Shown here: in pieces, positions 51,607-61,464 of the stretch
Layout: the number at the start of each line of letters is the position of its first letter
How positions within the stretch are numbered: the first letter of the stretch is position 1
Assembly (NCBI RefSeq): GCF_964036645.1
Contig: NZ_OZ038525.1
Location: forward strand, 1,944,501-2,008,500
Direction: 5' to 3'
Source: Tenacibaculum sp. 190524A02b
GTDB lineage: Bacteria > Bacteroidota > Bacteroidia > Flavobacteriales > Flavobacteriaceae
DNA length: 64,000 nt
The notes under the pieces: generated by a model
What the model was told of the DNA's origin: nothing
Seen by the model: only the letters and a program-made list of their open reading frames with translations
Databases searched by the model: none
Program-made: the position numbers and the translations under genes

Positions 51607-53391
51607 ATGAAATTAAAATTATTAAAGGCTTTATGCCTTATCATGATTACCCATGCCTCATTTTGTCAAAACTTTATTGAAAAACAACTACCAACTCCTG
51701 AGAATCTGAGTTCATTCTTTATTGGTCCACTAATCAACTCTACCATCCATTATGGTGCTAAGCCTTCAAATTATAATGGAGAGGTTATTATTTTCAACCA
51801 TGGTTATATAGATTTAAATCAACTCTATTTTTCAAATAACACATACTACGAAGAAGCTTATAACGCAGGTTATCAAGCTGTATTTGTTGCCACAACTAGA
51901 GGTGAAGGTATGTGGGAAAACGGAAAATTACTAGCAGAATCCATAGATATTATTACTGAAAAATATAAAGTAAAAGAGGTTTACATTGTTGCACATAGCA
52001 ATGGAGGAAAAGCTTCAGAAGTAGCTATGTTTCATCATGGAAAGTACAACAAAGTTAAAAAAGTTTTTGCTTTAGGCACACCATATTGGGGAACCTATTT
52101 AGCTGATTTATCACAACAATGGTGGTTTAATTGGCTATGGAAAAAAACAGGGCTTAATGAAGGTAGTGCTACTTCTACTACTTACTATAGTAAAGATGTA
52201 GTCCGTCCTTTTTTTGATAATCATCCAAACAACCAACCAGAAAAATTCGTTATTTTAGGTACATCAGGATTTGCTAGTGGTCATACACCAATAGCTCCAT
52301 TAATGTTAGCTAGCGGAGGTATACTGTACCTTCATCAAGGTACAAACGATGGTGTTGCTCCATATAGTAGTACTTTACGCCCTAATGGAGAATACGTTTT
52401 TAGCAAAGGAGCGTCCAAATTAGACCATATTGATGTTGCATTAGGTCAATATACTTGGAAACATATTTTACCATATTTAAAAGGCTTAAAAGAAAGAACA
52501 CCTGTATCAAATAACTCCTCAAAAAATATTGACTCTAAAATTATCAGCGACTATCAAATTATTCATTCCGAAAATGATTATGATAACATCTATTTAGATA
52601 AAGGGAATAGTTCTGCAGTTATAAACTTATTTCATACTATAGAGCATTCTGACCTTGAATTGAAAACAAATAACGGTGTAATTGAAAGACTAAGAGGTAG
52701 AAACAATAACACCCCACTCAATAGCACTTATGTTTTAAATAGTTTATCTAATAAAATTGAGTTAGAAGCAAAAGGGAAATATACTGCTTTAGTGCATCAA
52801 CCAAATGGACCTAAAATGATCTTCAAAAAAAAGGATAAGGAACTTATTATTTCATTTATCAATACCAATGCTGAAGTTGATAATATAGAAGTGAATATGA
52901 CAATTACTAAGACAAATAATTTATTAGGTAATAAATCTCCAGAAGAAACTTTTATGTATTCTTTAAACAGTAATAGAACAACAAAAGACTTTAGACTTAA
53001 CACTTCTGTCTTTGATGAAGGAGTATACAGTATATTTATTACTGGAAAACATACAGACTTTAAAAGGTCTTTAATAACTGGGTTTACAGTAGGTGAGTTA
53101 AACGTGTCTAAACTAAAAAGCCTGCAACAATCATTCACTAACGACTCTTTTTTAAGCCTTAAATCCAATTTAATTTCTAATGAATTACAAATTATTGATG
53201 CTTCTATTATTAAAAATACTCAAATAGATGTGAGTCTATACAATATTCATGGTCAAAAAATTATTACTAAAAATTTAAATAATAATGGGAATACTTACCT
53301 ATTAAACACTTCTAATTTAACTAATGGTTTATATCTTTTAAATGTAAATAGAAATGGAATACAGAAAACATTTAAAGTAATAAAGAAATAA
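51607..53391 (+). CDS. Secreted lipase/esterase with T9SS sorting domain
   Basis: This 594-residue alpha/beta-hydrolase has a signal peptide ending SFCQ and a nucleophile elbow VAHSNGGK (Ser131). The acid is likely in GTNDGVAPYSS and the base in KLDHIDVAL, with an oxyanion-region FNHGYID. Around residues 300-500 lies a beta-rich extension, and the last ~75 residues (GQKIITKNLNNNGNTYLLNT, then LTNGLYLLNV) are a T9SS sorting domain. It should act outside the cell on acylglycerols or similar esters. The half-site cluster upstream suggests dedicated regulation. Confidence 0.9.
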   Translation: MKLKLLKALCLIMITHASFCQNFIEKQLPTPENLSSFFIGPLINSTIHYGAKPSNYNGEVIIFNHGYIDLNQLYFSNNTYYEEAYNAGYQAVFVATTRGEGMWENGKLLAESIDIITEKYKVKEVYIVAHSNGGKASEVAMFHHGKYNKVKKVFALGTPYWGTYLADLSQQWWFNWLWKKTGLNEGSATSTTYYSKDVVRPFFDNHPNNQPEKFVILGTSGFASGHTPIAPLMLASGGILYLHQGTNDGVAPYSSTLRPNGEYVFSKGASKLDHIDVALGQYTWKHILPYLKGLKERTPVSNNSSKNIDSKIISDYQIIHSENDYDNIYLDKGNSSAVINLFHTIEHSDLELKTNNGVIERLRGRNNNTPLNSTYVLNSLSNKIELEAKGKYTALVHQPNGPKMIFKKKDKELIISFINTNAEVDNIEVNMTITKTNNLLGNKSPEETFMYSLNSNRTTKDFRLNTSVFDEGVYSIFITGKHTDFKRSLITGFTVGELNVSKLKSLQQSFTNDSFLSLKSNLISNELQIIDASIIKNTQIDVSLYNIHGQKIITKNLNNNGNTYLLNTSNLTNGLYLLNVNRNGIQKTFKVIKK

Positions 53392-53434
53392 TGCCAATTA
53401 TAATATAATTACTATCAAGTTTATTATTTGTTTT

Positions 53435-53467
53435 AATCGCAATCAATATTTATTGGTTGCGATTTTT
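53435..53467 (+). terminator. Intrinsic terminator of the lipase gene
   Basis: AATCGCAATCAAT and ATTGGTTGCGATT form a 13-bp stem with one wobble and a four-base loop, followed by TTT. Confidence 0.88.
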
Positions 53468-53580
53468 AATAAACATAAACTATAACTAAAATTAGTTCTG
53501 ATGTAAATTTACTCATAGAAAAAGCAGTCAATTTTAAGCTTGGATTAAAAAGAAAAACAAAACATACACACGTGAGGAAC

Positions 53581-53626
53581 AAAACCTCCTTTATTATGGA
53601 ATTATCCCCATAATAAAGGAGGTTTT
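53581..53626. other. Perfect 19-bp-stem hairpin
   Basis: AAAACCTCCTTTATTATGG (53581-53599) and its exact complement (53608-53626) enclose an eight-base loop. There is no T-run on the plus strand. It lies between two terminators in a gene-free gap (53392-53727) and may be part of a small RNA or a further terminator. Confidence 0.7.
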
Positions 53627-53667
53627 AGTCAGCAAGGTTAGTTGTGCTATTTTCGATTTATTTTACT

Positions 53668-53701
53668 AAAAAAGCTCGAGTGATATTACTCGAGCTTTTT
53701 T
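53668..53701. terminator. Bidirectional intrinsic terminator downstream of ppiD
   Basis: AAAAAAGCTCGAGT and ACTCGAGCTTTTTT form a 14-bp perfect stem with a six-base loop. It is 26 bases past the ppiD stop and ends the minus-strand envelope operon. Confidence 0.92.
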
Positions 53702-53727
53702 AAATATTTATCTAAACAACTTGTTTT

Positions 53728-55848
53728 CTATTCTTGAATACCGTAGAAATAATTAATATTATCTTCAACGTTAGAAGCTTTTTTAACAGCTTCATACATT
53801 TGATAAGTTTTATTTTTTCTTTCATTAGCTATTCTTTTTCTATAGGTATCATAATTTGGTAAAGCTGTAGGTAGTTCCTTTTTGTTTACTACAAAAGCAA
53901 ATACACCTCTATCTCCAACAACAGGATTATACACCTTGCTTTCCTTTGCATTAATCATTGCTCCTACTACTTTAGGCTCATATCCTACTCCAGAAATGGT
54001 TGGCGATTGTAAATTAACATTTGTTGCATTTCTTACAGTTTGCTTTGACGCCTTAGCTATATCTTCTAATGTTGCACCTGTAAGCTTAGCTTTAAGCATT
54101 TCTGCCTTCTTCTCATTAACAATAATTGGTCTAACTTTAGTTGTAGCTTTCTCAACTGGCATTAATCCTTTAGCTGTTTTAGCTGTAACCATAGCTACTA
54201 CATAACCTCCATTTACATCAAAACGTCTAAAATCTCCAACATTAGTTTCTTTTTCAAAAGCCCAAGAAATAATTGGTCGTTCATTTCCTACTCCTGGAAC
54301 ATTTTCGTCTAAAGCTTTTAAACCAACTGCTGGTTGAGAAAATAAACTTTTCTCTTTAACAACCTCATCATACTTTTTACCATTCGTTAAATCTAAAGCA
54401 AAAGTTTCTGCATTTTGAAACACAGTATTTTCTGTTGCTTCAGAAGCTTCAATTTTACGTCCAAAAGTAGCTAACTTTAATACTGGCTGAAAGTTCTTTT
54501 GATCTTCAATTTTTATTACATGGAATCCGAAAGCTGTTTTTACAACTCCCATGTCTCCTTTTTTACCTTTGAATACAAAGTCTCTAAACTCAGGTACCAT
54601 TCTATTGTACCCAAACCAATCATAAAAACCACCTTTATCTTTTGAACCTTTATCTGATGATAATTCTTTTGCTAAATCTTCAAATTTTGATTTATCTGCA
54701 GTTACAACTGTTAATAAACTATCTGCTGTCTTCTTAGCCTCTTCTTCTGTTTGTTTAACTGATGCATCTGCACTTGAAGCTCCTACAAAAGGAATTAAAA
54801 TGTGTCTAGCCTGAGCTGAATCAGGTAATTGAGTTACTTCTGTTATTTTTGATAATTTAAAGTGATCTGCATCTTTATATGGACCAAAAACATCTCCTTC
54901 TTTACCTTCAAAAAGCTTATCTGCTATTACCTGAGGTACTTCTACTTTAAATTTGAACTTTTCATCTAAAGATAGATCAGATTGATTGTCTTCAAAGAAA
55001 AAAGCATAATCAGTAGTATTTCTTAATCCTTTTACAGGAGTCCCATTAATTTCCGAATCATTAATCAACTTTGCCACATCAGCTTTTAAAGCTTCCTCAT
55101 CAGCTGTTGTAGGCTTGATATCAAATTTTACAAACTTAATATCTCTTGATGCTTCTACTTGGTAACTATTAGGGTTTGCTTCAATATATTTTTTAACATC
55201 ACCTTTAGTTACTGCCACTAAACTATCAGCAATTGATGTATAAGGTACATATACATACTTACCTGAAACCTTAGTATTTTCTAACAAATACTTGGCCTCA
55301 CCTTCTTTTAAAGAAGCCCCCAAACCAGAAGCTACTAAATTATCATAAGCTGTTTTTTCTATATTATCTCTTAAAGATACCATATAGTTTTGCCAAGCTT
55401 TCCATTCTTGACTGTTTTCTGCTTTAATGTTAGCTAAATGCTCTTTTAGTTTGCTTTTATCAAAAATTCCTGAAGTTTGGAATCTTTGGTCATTTTTTAC
55501 TGCAGAAGACTCAAATAAAGCATTCATAATGTCAGCTTCACCAACAGTTATTCCTGCCTCTTCTAATTGAGATTTATATATTTTTTGACGTAATAAATTA
55601 TTCCAAACAGTTTTAGCCGCTTGCATTTCAGATACTCTATTTCCAGTTTGTGTTTTATATGCTTCTAAAGCTTCTACAAATTCTTGTCTAGAAATACTCT
55701 CTCCATTTACCTCACCTACTTCATTTACTTTACTTGCATTGAAGAAGTCTGAAATTGTTGAAGGATCTAATACAAAAGCGAAAAGCGCTAAACCAATAAC
55801 AAGAATTAAGAACATTGATCGTTCTCTAATTTTCGATAAAATTGCCAT
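53728..55848 (-). CDS. ppiD: Peptidyl-prolyl isomerase / periplasmic folding factor (PpiD/SurA type)
   Basis: This 706-residue protein has one N-terminal transmembrane helix (FLILVIGLALFAFVLDP), a SurA-like chaperone region, and a parvulin-type rotamase domain at about residues 345-450 (ARHILIPF ... KGGFYDWFGYNRMVPEFRDF and FGFHVIKIEDQ). It is anchored in the inner membrane facing the periplasm and helps outer-membrane proteins fold. It follows the CorC-like gene with a 139-base gap, in the usual Bacteroidota order, and ends at the terminator at 53668. Confidence 0.93.
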   Translation of the reverse strand: MAILSKIRERSMFLILVIGLALFAFVLDPSTISDFFNASKVNEVGEVNGESISRQEFVEALEAYKTQTGNRVSEMQAAKTVWNNLLRQKIYKSQLEEAGITVGEADIMNALFESSAVKNDQRFQTSGIFDKSKLKEHLANIKAENSQEWKAWQNYMVSLRDNIEKTAYDNLVASGLGASLKEGEAKYLLENTKVSGKYVYVPYTSIADSLVAVTKGDVKKYIEANPNSYQVEASRDIKFVKFDIKPTTADEEALKADVAKLINDSEINGTPVKGLRNTTDYAFFFEDNQSDLSLDEKFKFKVEVPQVIADKLFEGKEGDVFGPYKDADHFKLSKITEVTQLPDSAQARHILIPFVGASSADASVKQTEEEAKKTADSLLTVVTADKSKFEDLAKELSSDKGSKDKGGFYDWFGYNRMVPEFRDFVFKGKKGDMGVVKTAFGFHVIKIEDQKNFQPVLKLATFGRKIEASEATENTVFQNAETFALDLTNGKKYDEVVKEKSLFSQPAVGLKALDENVPGVGNERPIISWAFEKETNVGDFRRFDVNGGYVVAMVTAKTAKGLMPVEKATTKVRPIIVNEKKAEMLKAKLTGATLEDIAKASKQTVRNATNVNLQSPTISGVGYEPKVVGAMINAKESKVYNPVVGDRGVFAFVVNKKELPTALPNYDTYRKRIANERKNKTYQMYEAVKKASNVEDNINYFYGIQE

Positions 55849-55987
55849 ACGTCAGTTTATTTTATTAACAGTGTGCGAAAATACAATTTCACATTTAATA
55901 ATGCAATGTTTTTTTTAAGGATAGTTAAGATAATTAGCTGTTTTACAAATTTTGAAGTTATATACTTTTTGTAAAAACAATAAATTT

Positions 55988-57280
55988 TTAATCCTCTTTT
56001 TGAACCACTCTAAAATATACTGAATCAATTCTTGAAGCACTAACTTTTAGTATTTTAACCTCAAAACCTCCTATTACTAATACTTCATCTTGTTCTGGAA
56101 TGTTTTCAGTATGATTTATAATAAAACCTCCCAGTGTTTCATAAGCTTCTTCTTTAGGAATATTCAAACTATACTCCTCATTTAGATAATCAACTTCTAA
56201 ACGGGCTGAAAGATTAAACTCATTATTGCTTAGTTTCTCATCTAAAAACTCTTGAGTATCATGCTCATCTTCTATCTCACCAAACAATTCTTCTACTATA
56301 TCTTCTACTGTAATAATTCCTGAGGTTCCTCCATATTCATCTACTACAACAGCTATACTTTTTCTTTTTTTCATTAAAGCACCTAGAACATCATTAATTA
56401 TCATTGATTCTGGAACAAATTCTACTGGTAGTAATATTGAACGAATTGTTCTTGGCTTTTTAAACAATTCAAAAGCATTTACATATCCTACTATGTCATC
56501 TAATGAATTCTTATACACTAAAATTTTAGACAAACCTGTCTCAATAAATAAATCTCTTAAATTCACTACAGAGTCATGAATATCAATAGCTACTACATCA
56601 ATTCTAGGCACCATTATTTCACGCGCTTTTACTTTATGAAACTCTAATGCATTTTGAAAAATTTGTATTTCAGAATCCACTTTTTCTTCATCATTTCCAC
56701 CATCTAACTGCTCAGAAATATAGTTTCCTAACTCTTCTTTACTAAACTCAGTTTGCACCTCATTTTCCTTTGTTTTAAAAAATACGCGTAAACAGAAATC
56801 TGAAATCTTAGTTACTACATAAGTTATTATGTAAAAAATCAGGTAAAAAAAATACGCAGGGATCGCAAATATTTTTAGCATTTCATTTGCATAAATTCTA
56901 AATATTGCTTTGGGTAAAAATTCTGCTGTTACTAAAATTATTAATGTAGAAATTAAAGTTTGGGTTAATAAACTTACATCTGACAACATATAATTTATCA
57001 CTTCATTATCAGATGGTAAAAATGTTTGAAACCACCCCATAAGTAACTTCCCCATAAAGTAACTATAAATAACTAAGGCCACATTATTACCAACAAGCAT
57101 TGTTGTAATAAACTTAGAAGATTTTTCTGTGAGTTTAGCTAGAATTTTAGGCAATAAACCTTCTCTTTTCTTTTCTAATTCTATATGCAACTTATTAGCT
57201 GACACAAACGCTATTTCCATTCCTGAAAAAAAAGCAGATAACAATATAGATATAAAAATAATGAGTAGGTCTACCTCCAT
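55988..57280 (-). CDS. HlyC/CorC (CNNM, DUF21-CBS) family transporter
   Basis: This 430-residue membrane protein has a DUF21/CNNM domain of about four helices at 1-195 (LSAFFSGMEIAFVSANKLHI is the signature), a CBS pair at about 205-335 (REIMVPRIDVVAIDIHDSV and VVDEYGGTSGIITVEDIVEE), and a C-terminal CorC_HlyC domain ending VYFRVVQ. The family is tied to Mg2+/Co2+ homeostasis; the haemolysin name is historical. It starts eight bases after the small two-helix gene on the same transcript. Confidence 0.93.
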   Translation of the reverse strand: MEVDLLIIFISILLSAFFSGMEIAFVSANKLHIELEKKREGLLPKILAKLTEKSSKFITTMLVGNNVALVIYSYFMGKLLMGWFQTFLPSDNEVINYMLSDVSLLTQTLISTLIILVTAEFLPKAIFRIYANEMLKIFAIPAYFFYLIFYIITYVVTKISDFCLRVFFKTKENEVQTEFSKEELGNYISEQLDGGNDEEKVDSEIQIFQNALEFHKVKAREIMVPRIDVVAIDIHDSVVNLRDLFIETGLSKILVYKNSLDDIVGYVNAFELFKKPRTIRSILLPVEFVPESMIINDVLGALMKKRKSIAVVVDEYGGTSGIITVEDIVEELFGEIEDEHDTQEFLDEKLSNNEFNLSARLEVDYLNEEYSLNIPKEEAYETLGGFIINHTENIPEQDEVLVIGGFEVKILKVSASRIDSVYFRVVQKED

Positions 57281-57288
57281 ATAGTAAG

Positions 57289-57486
57289 TTATTTTTGGTT
57301 ATTTCTATTAGTTACCTTTCTTCTAAAGTGACGTTTGAAGAAGAAAATTAACGTAATAAATATAGCAAAACCAAACATAATAAACGCCTGTGTTCGATCT
57401 GAATTAAATTTTAGTATTCCTTCTATAAAAAAAATAACTCCTACAATTAAATAACCATATTGTAGGTATTTCCATAATGTATTCAT
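57289..57486 (-). CDS. Small two-helix membrane protein
   Basis: This 65-residue protein has two hydrophobic helices (YLIVGVIFFIEGILKF; AFIMFGFAIFITLIFFF) and a basic tail. No named family is known to me. Its ATG overlaps the lptC stop by one base and its stop is eight bases before the CorC-like gene, so it is embedded in the envelope operon and translationally coupled. Confidence 0.8.
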   Translation of the reverse strand: MNTLWKYLQYGYLIVGVIFFIEGILKFNSDRTQAFIMFGFAIFITLIFFFKRHFRRKVTNRNNQK

Positions 57487-58055
57487 TATAAATCGTTTTC
57501 TTTAGTTTCTATTTTTCCTGTAATATCTTTTGCAATCCATTTAGATAAGTTTTCTTTAGACTCAAAACCAAATCCATTTATTGTATCAGTTGGGGTAGTT
57601 AACCTAAACCCATCCTCTGTAAAAAAATATTTTTCTTTTTGATCCCAATACAACTGATTGGTTTCTAACTTACTTTTTTCTGTATGATTAATGATAACTA
57701 CATTTTCTTTTATTTCAGAAATTCTAGTTTTGTTATAAGTTAGGGCATACTTTCCTGTTATAGTTGTAGAGTCGACACCATTTTTTTCTATACTTATAAT
57801 TTTTACTCCTTTAGGAAACTCATTATATGGATGCTCTTTTCTATTTGTAAAATCATGTAATAATGGGGTTATTAACTTAGAGGTAATTTTACCTGAGTCT
57901 TTATAAACATGAAAAACATCTTTACCAATTGCAATGGGTAAATTTTTATCTGCTAAAAAATCTTGTACTTCTTTTTTACTATTAGTACAAGAAAAAAACA
58001 TTGCCATCAAACTAATGATAGCAATGTTAAAAATTATATTTTGTTTAGTTTTCAT
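57486..58055 (-). CDS. lptC: LPS export protein LptC (lipoprotein form)
   Basis: This 189-residue protein has a lipoprotein signal ending MFFSC and the LptC-type beta-jellyroll, recognisable by the ends YNEFPKGVKII and EKYFFTEDGFRLTTPTDTIN, then GFGFES. LptC links the LptB2FG transporter to the periplasmic LptA bridge. An in-frame ATG at 58085 would overlap the preceding gene by 23 bases; the ATG at 58055, seven bases past that stop, starts a proper signal peptide and is preferred. Confidence 0.87.
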   Translation of the reverse strand: MKTKQNIIFNIAIISLMAMFFSCTNSKKEVQDFLADKNLPIAIGKDVFHVYKDSGKITSKLITPLLHDFTNRKEHPYNEFPKGVKIISIEKNGVDSTTITGKYALTYNKTRISEIKENVVIINHTEKSKLETNQLYWDQKEKYFFTEDGFRLTTPTDTINGFGFESKENLSKWIAKDITGKIETKENDL

Positions 58056-58062
58056 ATGACTA

Positions 58063-59373
58063 CTAAGGTACGCGAACCGTTTCACCTATCCAACATCCTA
58101 CTTTGTGAGAAGAACCTGAAGAAACTCCTTTTTGGAAAACTAACTTCTTTGAAGGCACATTCTTTCTATAACTTGAAATATATCTACCTGCTCCACAACC
58201 AGGGTCTACTTTTTTTGCTTTTAATGCTTTTTGTAAAGCTGCTACGTATACCATTCTCTTTTCAAACTCATCAGTACCACATGAGTTAGCACTTTTCTGA
58301 TATAAACTAGCAATGAATAAATAAGCTTTACCTAAATTAGGATTGTATTTTAATGCTTCATAAGCTAAAGCTCTACCTCTTGCTCCTCCTTTACCTTGTG
58401 CTTCTCTAAGTTTTAATTTAGCTTTCTTTAATGGGTCAGTTTCTAGATCAAATGCTTTTTTTCTCATTTCTTTAGCTCCGCTTCTATCTCCATTTCTTTC
58501 TAATACACCAGCAATAAAGTTAAAGGCATCTGCAGACTGAGTTACATCTGCATAAGCTTTTGCTAATTTCTCAAATAAAGGATCTGTTTGACAACCTTTA
58601 TTATACATCCTTGAAACAGCTCTTTTTAACCAAACCCCATTAGATTTATTAGCTTCAAAATCTCTGCTGTATATAGGTATTAATCTTTCACAAGTAGCTA
58701 TTTCAGAAATCATAGCATCTAAACCTCCTTCAACCTTTCCTAAAGATGAAGAATTGATTGTATACGCTTTTAATCTCTTTTTTTCTTTAGCTCCAATTGT
58801 ACCAGCCTCTTCTTTAGCTTGTAATTTTGCAATTTTCACATTATAATCATCTAACTTTTCTTGTACTGATTCAACCACATCATCATAAGTATCAAATACT
58901 AATTGTGGATTAGAGTCTTTATTTTTTTCTACAATACCTTTAAAATATCTAAAGATATTCTTAACTCCCATATCTTTAGGAGACAATTTGTATGCTTTTT
59001 CTAATAAAGTAAATATTTCTGCATCTGTTCCTAATTTATTTTTAATTAAATAAGTTGCGTAATCACTGTGTGCCTTAGCCGCTCCTTTTTTAGGAAAATT
59101 GACTAATCTAGCCTCATACACTCTTTTCATTAAAGCATGGTCCCCTGTCTTATCCGCAACCTTAGCTCCATATTTGTATATATTAACTGATAATTTAGCA
59201 CAGTTAGTTAATAAATACTCTAAATCTGGTTTAGCAGCATCATATTTTTTGGTTATTGCATTCCCTTTAAATAGGTTATACTTTACATTACATTCTTGAC
59301 TTGCTTGTGCTTTAGTTGTGTTTACAGCTACAAACAAAAATACCCCTGATAATAAATACGTAAATTTTTTCAT
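58063..59373 (-). CDS. Exported TPR-repeat protein
   Basis: This 436-residue protein has a signal peptide (LLSGVFLFVAVNTTKAQA) and tetratricopeptide-like helical repeats from about residue 25 to 390 (for example GKAYLFIASLYQKSANSCGT). A Lys/Gly-rich end follows (GVSSGSSHKVGCWIGETVRV). It probably scaffolds envelope proteins in the periplasm. It lies between an outer-membrane protein gene and lptC in the coaX-ppiD cluster. Confidence 0.85.
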   Translation of the reverse strand: MKKFTYLLSGVFLFVAVNTTKAQASQECNVKYNLFKGNAITKKYDAAKPDLEYLLTNCAKLSVNIYKYGAKVADKTGDHALMKRVYEARLVNFPKKGAAKAHSDYATYLIKNKLGTDAEIFTLLEKAYKLSPKDMGVKNIFRYFKGIVEKNKDSNPQLVFDTYDDVVESVQEKLDDYNVKIAKLQAKEEAGTIGAKEKKRLKAYTINSSSLGKVEGGLDAMISEIATCERLIPIYSRDFEANKSNGVWLKRAVSRMYNKGCQTDPLFEKLAKAYADVTQSADAFNFIAGVLERNGDRSGAKEMRKKAFDLETDPLKKAKLKLREAQGKGGARGRALAYEALKYNPNLGKAYLFIASLYQKSANSCGTDEFEKRMVYVAALQKALKAKKVDPGCGAGRYISSYRKNVPSKKLVFQKGVSSGSSHKVGCWIGETVRVP

Positions 59374-59394
59374 CGTTATATTGTTTGTTTTTTA

Positions 59395-60687
59395 TTAATC
59401 TATTTTTCTCTTTTGGAACCAATTAAAACTGTTTAAAGATAAACTTAGTTTTATATTGAAATAATTCTCTTTAATTAAATTATTATTAGTAGTTCCTCTT
59501 TGACCATACTCAAACCCAAGATTAACATTGGATAATTGCTTTGGTAATGGTAAACCAAAACCAACATTTATGCCAAAATCGTTTATTGATGTTAAATTTT
59601 GCCCTGTTCCAGTTCCATCTGCTAAAACACCTATTTTTTCAAAACGAACCCCAGCTCTATAAACAACTCTATCCCAATAACTTGAAATAGAATTCTTTTT
59701 AGGAATGTAATATCCTCCTAAAGAAAATTTATTTCCTTTTTCATACTGAAAACTACTTGCTGTAGTATTAATGCCACTTGAATTAGCAATTGCTTCACGA
59801 TATTCCTGATTCAATCCAACATACCATTTGTTATGTTTTCCTAATCCTACACCAAAAACAGCTTTAAATGGTAATGTAATGTTTCCTGATACAGATGTAT
59901 CATACGATAATTTTTTAGGACTTTCTGCTCCACTGCTTGCGAATGTTAATGAATATAATCGTTCATTTCCTCTTGCTGATAAATCACTTTCAAAAGTTAC
60001 CGATGCTCCAGTAGATAGCTCTAACTTATTTTTAAGCTCTCTCTTATATTGTGCTCCAAATTTAAACTGCCCTCCTTTAATATTAAGTTTTTCTTCTTGT
60101 TTAGTAGCTAACATTACTCCCGATCTTTGATTGACAATACTGTTTTCTATATTTCCAAATATAAAACTGGCTTCAAGTCCTAACGATAAACCATCTAACA
60201 CATACATACCAAAACTACCATATAGTCTATTTGTTCCTCCACTCCCTGTAAATTTTGTCAATGAAGATATGTTACCCGATCCATCATAAATTCTATTCAC
60301 TAATGAATATCCTACTGAAGAAAAAGGTTGCAACCCTGCAGAAAAACCTGCTTTTTTACCAATAGGGAAACCTAAAGAAACATATCTTAAACTTGTCGAA
60401 TTTCCTGACTGAGAAGCTTGTGCTTCCTTAAGTGTTAAAAATGTTAAGTTTCCTCCTAAAGCATAAGTTGCATATCTTAAATCTGCATTAGCTGCTGGAT
60501 TTGTAAAATTCAAGTGATAGCTATCTTTTAATGCTACCCCTATTCCTCCCATTGACGACTGTTCAACAGTTACTGGGTCAAAATTTTCTCCAATTCCAAA
60601 ATAAGAATAAGGTGAAGCGCTATTACGTTGTGCACTAATTGTAGTTGTTCCTACTAAAAATAATCCTATTATAAACCTCTTAATCAT
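59395..60687 (-). CDS. Outer-membrane beta-barrel protein (FadL/OmpP1-like)
   Basis: This 430-residue protein has a signal peptide (FIIGLFLVGTTTISAQ). The N-terminal plug-like part (ASPYSYFGIGENFDPVTVEQ and HLNFTNPAANADLRYATYAL) resembles FadL/OmpP1-type channels, followed by alternating amphipathic strands. The C-terminus lacks a classical final aromatic. It overlaps coaX by eight bases and leads into the TPR gene. Transport of hydrophobic compounds is the family's usual role; substrate unknown. Confidence 0.83.
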   Translation of the reverse strand: MIKRFIIGLFLVGTTTISAQRNSASPYSYFGIGENFDPVTVEQSSMGGIGVALKDSYHLNFTNPAANADLRYATYALGGNLTFLTLKEAQASQSGNSTSLRYVSLGFPIGKKAGFSAGLQPFSSVGYSLVNRIYDGSGNISSLTKFTGSGGTNRLYGSFGMYVLDGLSLGLEASFIFGNIENSIVNQRSGVMLATKQEEKLNIKGGQFKFGAQYKRELKNKLELSTGASVTFESDLSARGNERLYSLTFASSGAESPKKLSYDTSVSGNITLPFKAVFGVGLGKHNKWYVGLNQEYREAIANSSGINTTASSFQYEKGNKFSLGGYYIPKKNSISSYWDRVVYRAGVRFEKIGVLADGTGTGQNLTSINDFGINVGFGLPLPKQLSNVNLGFEYGQRGTTNNNLIKENYFNIKLSLSLNSFNWFQKRKID

Positions 60688-61411
60688 CCGCTATATTATA
60701 TATCAAAATAGTGTGTAATCCCTCCAAAACGAAATTTGGATGGGCAAATATGACATTTTTAAATTGTTTTGACAAGAAATTTGTGTCTCCTCCTGTTAAA
60801 ACTACTGTTAAATCTTGATATTTAACTCTATATTGATTAATAAGCCCATTTATTTCATTGTATACTCCATTTACAATTCCAGAATGAATAGATGTTTGGG
60901 TATTTGTCCCAATAATACTTGTTATTTCTGTAGGCTCTAATAATGGTAACTTAGATGTATAATTATTCAGTGCATTATACCTCATTCTAATTCCTGGGGA
61001 AATTGCTCCTCCTAGGTATTCTTTTGTTTTTGTAATAAATTCATAAGTTATGCAAGTACCTGCATCAATAACTAAACAATTTTTATTGGGATACTTTTTC
61101 ACTGCTGCTGCAGCTAATGCTATCCTATCCACCCCTAACGTCTTTGGAGTATTGTATAAATTTTTAAAAGGCACTTTAGTCTCATTATTTAGAAATATCG
61201 GTTCTAATAACTCCTTTATTTTAATAGTTTCTTCAGGGCTAAAAGACGCTACGGATGATATTATGCTACTTTTTATTGAGTACTTTTCTTTAATTTTTAA
61301 AATTTTTTTAAAAATTTCTTCTTTTTTAAAAATGGTTTTATGAATTAAGATATCTTTCTCAAATACAGCTAATTTTATTCTAGTATTACCTACATCAATT
61401 ATTAAAAACAT
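60680..61411 (-). CDS. coaX: Type III pantothenate kinase
   Basis: This 243-residue ASKHA-fold enzyme makes 4'-phosphopantothenate, the first step of coenzyme A synthesis. It shows the phosphate-1 motif IDVGNTRIKLAVF, LGVDRIALAAAAVKKYP, the substrate motif VIDAGTCITYEF and YLGGAISPGIRMR, and TGGDTNFL. It is the first gene of the long minus-strand envelope operon and overlaps the next gene by eight bases. A -7 box (TAACTTTG) sits 21 bases before its ATG. Confidence 0.96.
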   Translation of the reverse strand: MFLIIDVGNTRIKLAVFEKDILIHKTIFKKEEIFKKILKIKEKYSIKSSIISSVASFSPEETIKIKELLEPIFLNNETKVPFKNLYNTPKTLGVDRIALAAAAVKKYPNKNCLVIDAGTCITYEFITKTKEYLGGAISPGIRMRYNALNNYTSKLPLLEPTEITSIIGTNTQTSIHSGIVNGVYNEINGLINQYRVKYQDLTVVLTGGDTNFLSKQFKNVIFAHPNFVLEGLHTILIYNIADD

Positions 61412-61431
61412 GGTATAATTTTATAAGTTTC

Positions 61432-61439
61432 CAAAGTTA
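61432..61439 (-). promoter_or_regulatory. -7 box of coaX operon
   Basis: TAACTTTG on the minus strand matches TAnnTTTG, 21 bases before the coaX ATG. It is back-to-back with the tRNA-Phe promoter. Confidence 0.5.
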
Positions 61440-61464
61440 CGATAGATTTTTTACTTCTTTTATT

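Noticed and set aside
57486..58085. LptC starting at 58085
   Set aside because: It would overlap the TPR gene by 23 bases and put eleven non-signal residues before the lipoprotein signal peptide.
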